Assembly (NCBI GenBank): GCA_026770585.1
Contig: MU646338.1
Location: forward strand, 657,948 to 691,251
Direction of reading: 5' to 3'
Length of the DNA stretch: 33,304 bases
Source: Baffinella frigidus
Taxonomy: Eukaryota; Cryptophyceae; Cryptomonadales; Baffinellaceae
How positions within the stretch are numbered: the first letter of the stretch is position 1; each line of letters opens with the position of its first letter. The notes under the pieces are model-generated. The model worked only from the letters and a program-made list of their open reading frames with translations, ran no database searches and was not told the origin of the DNA. Shown here piece by piece: positions 27,624 to 33,304 of this stretch. The translations under genes were made by a program, and so were the position numbers.

Positions 27624-30465
27624 GAGGACTTGGAACTTGCGGCGGCGATGCGCGCATCCCTGGCCGACCAGGTGTGTGTCCACAGCCCGCGCCCCGAGAC
27701 CTCCTGAACCATGGCCTCGAGGACAGTGTCCGTTGCCTCCTGGGAGGCGATGCGCGCATCCCTGGCCGACCAGGTCTTCTTCCTCTTCTTCATGTTGGTG
27801 TTGGTGTGGGTGTCGGTGTTGGTGTTCTGCTTCTTCTTTTTCTTTTCTTGTTCGTCTTCTTCTTACTCTCGAGATAACTCCTATATTCGCCCTTACGCCT
27901 TGAGTTGAGCTGGGTGATACAAACGTCTACGCGCCTTAAGAACGAGCCCGCCTCGGAGACGACGCACGACCGACCAGGTGTGTGTTCACAGCCCGCACCC
28001 CGAGACCTCCTGAACCATGGCCTCGAGGACAGTGTCCACTGCCTCCCGGGACATCCGCGAGGCTTTGGTTCCGGAGGTCGGGATCTCCCGCCCTGGGGGT
28101 GTGTGCCCAGGGCCGTTGCGACACGTGCTCGCTCGCGTCCGCGACTCGGTGCAGTTTGCCGTGTTTTGCACTCTATGGCCGATCAGGGGTCAAACCTCAG
28201 GTGTGATGGTCTTTTGTTTAGCCAGCTGTGGGGGTAAGGGTTAGGTTCTTTTTATTTAGCCAGCTGTATGGCGGGATCTGGCGTACAGGTGGTAAACCCT
28301 AGACCCCAAATTCTAAACCCTAAACCCTCAATTCTAAACCCTAAACCCTAAACCCTAAACCCTAAACCCTAAACCCTAAACCCTAAACCCTAAACCCTAA
28401 ACCCTAAACCCTAAACCCTAAACACCAAAACCCTAAACCCTAAACCCTAAACCCTGAACCCTGAACCCCAAACCCTAAACCCTGAACCCTGAACCCTGCA
28501 CCCTAAACCCCAAACCCTAAACAACCTAGACCCTAGACCCTAGACCCTAGACCCTAGACCTTAGACCCTAGACCCCAAACCCCAAACCCAAACCCAAACC
28601 CTAACCCCGAAAGTGTAAATCCTTTTCCATGAACCCTGAACACCGAACCCCAAACCCTCAGCGGTGCTTGGTCAGCTGAGTGGTGAAAGGAGGTGTAGAC
28701 TGTAGGGTGTGGGGTTTAGGGTCTGACTGGTCCTTAACAACGCACCGGTATACGCACCACTAAAATAAAATTAAAATCAGGCCTAGCGTCCCAACGGCAA
28801 GCTTATCTCCAAGAGCTAAGGACCACCCTTATCCGGGGAAACCTATTTTTCTTTAGTTTGATGGTAAGAAAAATTACTACACAATTCGTTTTTATTAGTA
28901 ATATTAAAGTATTTGTGTAGTAGTTTTCCTTGCCATCAAACTAAAGAAAAATAGGTTCCCCCGGATAAACCCTAGGGGTGGGTTGTGTCCTTGGTCGCGA
29001 GTAACCCCTGCAGAGTAACCCCTGTTCGCATTCACTGGCCAGTGCTGTGCACCCTGTCACGACCGAATTCAAGCACCCTGCTTTTGCGCTCGACCAAACA
29101 GGGATAGGTGCATTCGAGTAAGGGTGGCCGACCTAATTCCACCACCAACCTAATTCCCGCAATCCTCAACAACCTACCGCATTGCATACCGTACCACCCC
29201 ACGAAACGCCGTATTTAACTTGGCGCCGGAATTAGGCCGTCCACCCTCAACCCCTGCACCACCGCAGATGGGCCAGCAGCAACACCCCCAGCCGCCAGCC
29301 GCTAGCCAAATGCCGCCCGCGCGCTTCTTCGGCGCGCAGCTGGACGACGGACCGCAGCAGCCGGGCGAGGAGGGCCAGCCTACTGCGCAGCCTCCGGCCC
29401 AGCAGGCGCAGGACCTGCCTGCCCCGGGCGGTGTGCTGCAGGCGCAGGGGCGGGATGCCCCGGCTGTTCTGCAGCCAGCGTTCGAGGACGTTGCGGCGCA
29501 GGGCCCGCCTGCCCCGCTCACGCCTCCCGGTGCGTTGTCCCCCCCCTGAACCAAACACTTGACCCTGGACCCTACATCTTAACCCTTAACCCTGGACCCT
29601 GGACCCTACATCCTAACCCTTAACCCTTAACCCTGGACCCTACACTCTGAATCATGAATCCTGAACCCTGAACCCTGAACCCTGAGACCTGAATCCTAAA
29701 TCTTAAACCCTAAACCCTAAACCCTGACCCAGAACCCAGAACACTTAACCCCACCAACCCCCTGTGCGTTGCTCCCGGGGGGCCTACACCTCTCGAGGCC
29801 GCACAATGTGTTATTTTCACAACTAGTTTGGATCTGAAAGACTCAAGGTCGCGCGCCGTTTATTCTTGACCCCAACCCCCCTACACTGTGCAGTGCTCAC
29901 GCACCCCCGGAATTTCCGGGGGGGGTCTCAGTTCAAAATCATACAACCAAATTCAGAAATAACCCTAAGTCCAGCATGGAGTGGCAATAGGCCTATTTAT
30001 ATGAGCCTAGGACCCCTTAGAGATTGCGTGTGCCCTTATTCGCGAGTAACCCCTGTATGAGATCAATAAACGGAGCTATCCCCTAGCAGGGGCGGCGAGG
30101 TCCACCTTGAAGCACTTGCAACCGTCGATAATTTAGTGCCAGTATCGTCAACGTTTGCCATTGTTGAAGTGAGTTTGCGGGGCCAACAGGTCTCAAGACC
30201 GCCGTCTCCCCATGCAGCTGCCGCGAGGCCCAACTCCCGCAAATTCTGCGTAGTTTTTCCTTATTTTTGCGTAGCCTCTGCATATGATCCGTAATATTTT
30301 TGTCACCCCCTTGCATGTGGGGCCAGGCGCAACCCCTTCGTGTGGTTCTTAAAAGTTTTTTGCCGTTTCCTTGCAGGTGGGGTCGAGCGCAACTTCTGCA
30401 ATCTCTGCGGGGCCAGGCTTGCCCCGGAAGCCGCCTTCTGCGGGGGCTGCGGCGGGAAGATCTGA
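27624..30465 (+). CDS. UIM-like motif, Gln/Pro-rich linker and C-terminal zinc ribbon (partial gene model)
   Basis: Exons supported: 27624-27671 (EDLELAAAMRASLADQ), 27747-27773 (AMRASLADQ), 29268-29529 and 30377-30465 (TGA 30463-30465). The first fits the ubiquitin-interacting-motif pattern hydrophobic-x-x-A-x-x-x-S-x-x-acidic. Exon 29268 encodes MGQQQHPQPPAASQMPP, ARFFGAQLDDG and an Ala/Gln/Pro-rich chain. The last exon gives FCNLCGARLAPEAAFCGGCG, two CxxCG knuckles of a small zinc ribbon, and stops. The 29529/30377 junction splits a glycine codon and keeps frame. Together this suggests a ubiquitin-linked adaptor, which is inference. The 5' end and the link across the 28290-28600 array are unproven; exon 29268 begins with ATG just after GCAG and could be a start. 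Confidence 0.55.
27660..28045 (+). repeat. Direct duplication of an 80-bp exon/intron segment
   Basis: CGACCAGGTGTGTGTCCACA through CTCCTGAACCATGGCCTCGA to GTCCGTTGCCTCC (27664-27742) is repeated at 27968-28046 with few changes. The first copy is followed by a second UIM-like exon, the second is not. Confidence 0.88.
27775..27870 (+). repeat. CTT / GTTGGT low-complexity tract
   Basis: Runs of CTTCTTC flank TTGGTGTTGGTGTGGGTGTC-type repeats in the intron after the second UIM-like exon. Confidence 0.8.
28296..28600 (+). repeat. CCCTAAA heptamer array
   Basis: A run of about thirteen perfect AAACCCT units (near 28333-28425) is followed by CCCTGAA variants and then a homogeneous CCCTAGA block (near 28530-28572). 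Confidence 0.96.
28829..28968. mobile_element. MITE-like long hairpin, TIR TTATCCGGGG
   Basis: TTATCCGGGGAAACCTATTT and TCTTTAGTTTGATGG pair nearly perfectly with CCATCAAACTAAAGA and AAATAGGTTCCCCCGGATAA. The loop is AT-rich with AATTACTACACAA/TTTGTGTAGTAGTTTT. Weaker pairing continues outward (AAGGACCACCC and GGGTGGGTTGTGTCCTT), so the element may be 28815-29000. Confidence 0.9.
29119..29249. mobile_element. MITE-like element, TIR TAAGGGTGG-CCGACCTAATTCC, copy 2
   Basis: Related to 10006-10138: it shares TAAGGGTGG ends, CTAATTCC, GCATTGCATACCGTACCACC and GGCGCCGGAATTAGGCCGTC. The right end lies 18 bp before the start of exon 29268. Confidence 0.78.
29268..29529 (+). CDS. Gln/Pro/Ala-rich exon
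   Basis: 87 codons plus one base, from ACCGCAG|ATGGGC to CCCG|GTGCGT. The product is low complexity with QPPA and QAQ runs, probably a flexible linker. High GC and lack of stops separate it from the surrounding repeat DNA. Confidence 0.7.
29548..29755 (+). repeat. CCCTGGA / CCCTAAA heptamer array
   Basis: TTAACCCTGGACCCTGGACC blocks pass into CCCTGAA and CCCTAAA units in the intron between exons 29268-29529 and 30377-30465. Confidence 0.92.
29895..29960 (+). repeat. Dispersed repeat GGGGTCTCAGT-CATATAACC, copy 1
   Basis: A C/G hairpin (CCCCCGGAATTTCCGGGGGG) is followed by GTCTCAGTTCAAAATCATAC and AACCAAATTCAG. A related copy (CCCCGCTCCGGGGGAGG, then GGGTCTCAGTACATATCATA and TAACCGCATTTGAA) lies at 31205-31268. 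Confidence 0.7.
30377..30465 (+). CDS. Zinc-ribbon terminal exon
   Basis: After TTGCAG the exon completes a Gly codon and encodes GVERNFCNLCGARLAPEAAF and CGGCGGKI, then TGA. Spacing C-x2-C-x10-C-x2-C is typical of short zinc-ribbon domains found at protein ends. Confidence 0.82.
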
Positions 30466-30493
30466 ACCCCTCGATCGAGGAGAGGAGAGGCGG

Positions 30494-30609
30494 TATCCCT
30501 TAAGTGCCTAGCAGGCTCATACGCCCTACGGTAGGGCCCTAGGACCTGCCTAGGGCGAGTTAGGGCGAATATTCACCCTAATATTTATCATATGGGCACT
30601 TGAGGGATA
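30494..30609. mobile_element. MITE-like hairpin, TIR TATCCCTTAAGTG, copy 1
   Basis: TATCCCTTAAGTGCC and the inverse GGGCACTTGAGGGATA bound nested CGCCCTACGGTAGGGCCCTA and GGGCGAATATTCACCCTAAT palindromes. It follows the zinc-ribbon stop by 28 bp. Confidence 0.88.
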
Positions 30610-30739
30610 GCCGGTGGGGCGATTGAAGAGGGGCAGGGTGATGGGTGGCGTGGTTTGTCGGAGTGGAGCAGAGGAGATGGAGGGTGGTATTTTTGTGCTT
30701 GAGGTACATGCCACATTCTTGCAGCAAGGGCGGCGAGGG

Positions 30740-30848
30740 CTTTTGGTCCCCGGAAGCCGCCTTCTTTAGGTCCTTCAGGTCCTTTAGGTTCATTTAACTC
30801 CCACCATAGGCGGACACCGCGGGGGCTGCGGCGGGCAGATCTGAACCT
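30740..30848 (+). pseudogene. Second copy of zinc-ribbon exon, interrupted by 53 bp
   Basis: CCCCGGAAGCCGCCTTCT ends at 30765 and continues at 30819 with GCGGGGGCTGCGGCGGGCAG followed by ATCTGAACC, exactly the bases of 30422-30468 with one change. Between them lie 53 bases of the CCGCCTATGG family in minus orientation. The upstream half of the exon (first CxxC) is absent, so this is a truncated copy broken by an insertion. Confidence 0.85.
30766..30818 (-). mobile_element. 53-bp CCGCCTATGG-family insert
   Basis: On the minus strand it reads GGTGTCCGCCTATGGTGGGA, GTTAAATGAACC, TAAAGGACC, TGAAGGACC, TAA. Its borders are defined by the duplicated zinc-ribbon exon. No clear target duplication or inverted ends are seen. 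Confidence 0.8.
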
Positions 30849-30952
30849 TCTTTCTCCTTCTGTATTCCTCTCAGCCTAGAGATGAGTGCTCCAAAAGTCT
30901 TTGCGCCTTACGACGAGACCAAGTCAAAGATTTGAACCCCTCGCATACCGAG

Positions 30953-31089
30953 CCTACTGGTGTATCTCGCTCAGAAGAACCCGCCCCCCCTAACTAGGAT
31001 CCTACTGCAGGCCTATGCCTAGGGGCCTAGGGCCCTATGGTGGTCCTAAGGGGGGGGGGGGCTTTCTCATGAGAGATGTACCCATGTAG
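30953..31089. mobile_element. MITE-like hairpin, CTCGCTCATAAGAAA family, copy 2
   Basis: TGTATCTCGCTCAGAAGAAC and TTTCTCATGAGAGATGTACC form diverged ends around CCTATGCCTAGGGGCCTAGG and a G tract. More diverged than the copies at 16085 and 31404. Confidence 0.8.
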
Positions 31090-31403
31090 AGAGAGGCCTG
31101 GTTTCGAAGCTGGAGTGGTGCCTCCCTCTCGTGACTGGAAGAGAGGGCGTTTTCAGAACGCCTCTATTTGGGCCCAAAAGTCCTAATTCCAGGCGTAACG
31201 GTCACGCCCCCCCCCGCTCCGGGGGAGGGGGGGTCTCAGTACATATCATATAACCGCATTTGAATCTACCACTCCCAGCACAGCACAGCACAGCACAGCA
31301 CACCCGCCCTGCGAAATCCGACGCCCCACGCCCCAACCCCCCAGGCCCCCGGCGCAGCATCCCCAGAAACGCTTCAGAGGGACCACAAGGCCACAAGGGA
31401 GGT

Positions 31404-31522
31404 ACAGGGGTACCTCGCTCATAAGAAACCGCCCCCCCCTAGGACCCTACAGTAGGGCTATGCCTAGGGCCCTATGGTGGTCCTAGGGGAGGGGCAGTTT
31501 CTTATGAGCGAGGTACCCCTGT
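31404..31522. mobile_element. MITE-like hairpin, CTCGCTCATAAGAAA family, copy 3
   Basis: ACAGGGGTACCTCGCTCATA with AGAAACCGCCCC is perfectly matched by its inverse ending GAGGTACCCCTGT. The centre holds CCTAGGACCCTACAGTAGGG and CCTATGGTGGTCCTAGG. The best preserved member in the window. Confidence 0.93.
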
Positions 31523-31719
31523 AGGCCTAGCGGGTTGGGGGCCTTCAGCAGCAACATGGTGTCGGACTGCCGCCACATGACTACTCAGAGCGCAGGCCAG
31601 GCGCTCCGCCTGAACCCTCTGGGGACAAACCCCATGTAGGAGACCACCATAGGGCCCTCGGCATAGGCCCACTGTAGGGTCCTACGGGTGGTCGATTTCT
31701 TCTGAGAGAGGTGCCCGTG

Positions 31720-31790
31720 TAGGTCCTTGAGGTTCTTCGAGCTCCCATCATAGGCGGACACTGGAACTGGTTCTGCAGGAAAGCCATGCG
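31720..31790 (-). repeat. CCGCCTATGG-family repeat, inverted copy
   Basis: The minus strand reads ATGGCTTTCCTGCAGAACCA, GTTCCAGTGTCCGCCTATGA, TGGGAGCTCGAAGAACC, TCAAGGACC. The frame from that ATG gives MAFLQNQFQCPPM. Confidence 0.8.
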
Positions 31791-32127
31791 GGTTGTTCAC
31801 GCTGAAGCTGGCGCACTCATTTGAGGGCTACAGGGGTTCCTCGCAAATAAGGGCACGCACCGCCCGAGGGTCCGACGGCAGGGCCGTGTCTAGGAACATA
31901 TGCTCTCCAGAAGTGCAACGAACAATAGTTGGTCCTAAAGTTAGCTCTATTCATAAATCTGAAGATTCCAACACGGCAATCGTGACCCGTGTAGATAGGC
32001 TCGCTTGCTTGCCGGAGAGAGTTTTGTCAAATCAGGGTGAGTTGGGCCTCCTCCTTCCGGCAACCTCCTCGAGACCTTAATTGATGACTGAGAAAGGGAT
32101 GGGATGGATTCCAGAAGAGTCTTGAAG

Positions 32128-32175
32128 CCTGTGTAAAGTCACTCCGGGATCCTACATGGGGTAATATCCCCAGAC
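32128..32175 (-). mobile_element. Half copy of the CTCTGGGGATAC element abutting an exon
   Basis: On the minus strand GTCTGGGGATATTACCCCAT, then GTAGGATCCCGGAGTGACTT and TACACAGG, matches the end of the hairpin at 15876-16019. Its first GT is the splice donor of the minus-strand exon at 32176-32307. Confidence 0.75.
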
Positions 32176-32307
32176 CTGCGCCATCCCGTCCTCGTAGATG
32201 CACCAGACTTGCCGCTGCGCCCGGTTTGGAGGCTTAGTTTCGACCAGCGAGTCGGTCTTCACCACCTGCATCGCCAGGCCAAGCAGTCGAAGTGCACTTG
32301 CACTGTC
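32176..32307 (-). CDS. Internal exon of an unknown minus-strand gene
   Basis: On the minus strand ATGCTCAG| is followed by 44 open codons, DSASALRLLGLAMQVVKTDS through KPPNRAQRQVWCIYEDGMAQ, then |GTCTGG. Phase 0 at both ends. It lacks stops, has balanced amino-acid composition and good splice borders. No family is recognised. Other exons are not visible: upstream ones should lie beyond 33304, downstream ones below 32128. Confidence 0.6.
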
Positions 32308-32322
32308 CTGAGCATTCCGGTT

Positions 32323-33240
32323 AAGGGTTGAGGGTTTAGCGTTTAAGGTTTAGGGTTTGGGTTCTAGGGTTTCGGGTTTAGGGTTTTAGGGTTTGAGGTT
32401 TTGGGTTCAGGGTTCAGGGTTGAGGTTTTAGGATTTGGGGTTTATTCAAGGTGGGTGGTTTAGGGCTTAGGGTGCAGTGTTTCGGGTTTCGGGTTTCGGG
32501 TTCAGGGTTCAGATTTTCTGGTTTCGGGTTTATAGTTTTGGTTTTAGGGTTTCGGGTTTAGGGTTCAGAGTTTAGGGTTCGGGTGTTTAGGTTTCAGGGT
32601 TTAGGGTTTAGGATTCAGGGTTCAGGGTTTGGGTGTTGGGGTATCCCTTAAGTGACCAACGGGCGAATAATCGCCCGTGGAAGCCCTAGGCAAGTCCTAG
32701 GGCCCTACGGTAGGGCGTATAAGCCTACTAGTCACTTAAGGGATAGGGTTTAGGGTTTGGGATTTCGGGTTCAGTGTTTAGGGTTTAGGGTTTCGGGTTT
32801 GGGGTGAGGGCTGAGGGTTGAGGGTTGAGGGTTGACGGTTGATGGTTGAGGGTTTGTGGTTGAGGGTTTAGGGTTCAGGGGTCAGGGTCTGGGGTGAAGG
32901 GTGAAGGGTTGAGGGTTTAGAGTTGAGGTTTTTAGGTGTGAGGGTTTGGGGTTCAGGGTTGAGGGTTGAGGGTTGAGTGTTGAAGGTCTGGGGTTTAGGG
33001 TTCAGGGTCTCGGGTTTAGGGTTCAGGATTTAGGGTTTAGGGTTCAGGGGTTTGGGGTGTAGGGTGTAGGGTGTAAAGTTTAGGGTTCAGGGTTCAGGGT
33101 TGTGAGTTTAGGGTTCGGGTTTCGGGTTAAGAGTTTTGGGTTTAGGGGCTGAAGGAGTTTGGTTTCGGGATTAGGGTTCTAGGTTTGAGGTTCAGGGTTT
33201 AGGGTTTCGGGTTTTGGGGTTAGTGTTGAGCGTGTAGGGT

Positions 33241-33300
<60 letters not shown>

Positions 33301-33304
33301 GGTT
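32323..33304 (-). repeat. TTTAGGG / GAGGGTT heptamer array, reversed polarity
   Basis: Nearly 1 kb of GGTTTAG, GGTTCAG, GGTTGAG and GGTTTCG heptamers on the + strand, i.e. CCCTAAA-type on the minus strand. It ends in about nine perfect GAGGGTT units. It directly precedes the minus-strand exon in transcript direction, so it is most likely its upstream intron. Confidence 0.96.
32642..32745. mobile_element. MITE-like hairpin, TIR TATCCCTTAAGTG, copy 2
   Basis: TATCCCTTAAGTGACC and its inverse CACTTAAGGGATA bound nested GGGCGAATAATCGCCC and CCCTACGGTAGGGCG palindromes. It is inserted cleanly inside the heptamer array. Confidence 0.92.

Larger units (their letters stand above)
28046..29267. other. 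Intron or spacer with array and hairpins
   Basis: No exon was identified. It contains a long heptamer array and two hairpin elements (28829-28968 and 29119-29249). It may all be one intron of the UIM/zinc-ribbon gene. Confidence 0.55.
30466..32175. other. Repeat-dense region without a gene
   Basis: Filled with hairpin elements (30494-30609, 30953-31089, 31404-31522, part at 31636-31722), a disrupted zinc-ribbon exon copy (30745-30845), CCGCCTATGG-family copies and an AGCAC pentamer run (about 31274-31302). From 31800 to 32120 nothing definite is seen. Confidence 0.65.

Noticed and set aside
29174-29558. Minus-strand Cys/Gly-rich ORFs opposite 29268-29529
   Set aside because: They mirror the Gln/Pro/Ala-rich + exon, which has proper splice borders and continues in frame to the zinc ribbon.

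Overview
This is eukaryotic nuclear DNA, probably from a microalga or other protist. It is intron-rich and GC-rich, with short exons, GT-AG introns and many plant-type TTTAGGG/CCCTAAA heptamer arrays. One protein combines an RCC1-type propeller, cysteine-rich ephrin-receptor-like repeats, a CUB domain and a transmembrane segment, an architecture common in secondary-plastid algae. A cryptophyte-like source is my best guess, at low confidence. No bacterial operons, rRNA genes, convincing tRNA genes or CRISPR arrays were seen. Exon models below come from reading frames, splice sites and phase matching by eye.

Layout. (1) 207-5152, + strand: a chain of phase-compatible exons for a protein I do not recognise, ending at TAA 5150-5152. 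(2) 5377-12839, + strand: a gene of about 16 exons whose last part is a poly(ADP-ribose) polymerase (PARP) catalytic domain with a complete H-Y-E triad and a tandemly duplicated catalytic exon. (3) 12840-16950: no confident gene except a 59-codon ORF; it holds a GA microsatellite, a heptamer array and many palindromic elements. (4) 16971-21560: two convergent genes of unknown function whose reading frames overlap tail to tail by 318 bp, then a 769-bp assembly gap flanked by a direct repeat. (5) 22754-26329, + strand: a predicted secreted or cell-surface type I membrane protein with a seven-blade RCC1-like propeller. (6) 27624-30465, + strand: small exons encoding a ubiquitin-interacting-motif-like helix, a Gln/Pro-rich stretch and a C-terminal zinc ribbon. 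(7) 30466-33304: dense palindromic elements, then a minus-strand exon (32176-32307) preceded in transcript direction by a heptamer array of opposite polarity.

Two themes stand out. First, many introns are largely made of degenerate telomere-like heptamers, C-rich on the coding strand, so array polarity predicts gene orientation; the one flip, after 32.3 kb, coincides with a minus-strand exon. Second, introns and spacers are loaded with short hairpin elements (MITE-like, about 100-250 bp) of many different terminal-repeat families. Exons themselves have been duplicated (PARP catalytic exon, IDSCCEFVQ exon, UIM exon, zinc-ribbon exon). About two thirds of acceptor junctions read AG|GT, mirroring the AG|GT donors, as expected if introns were inserted with a short target duplication.
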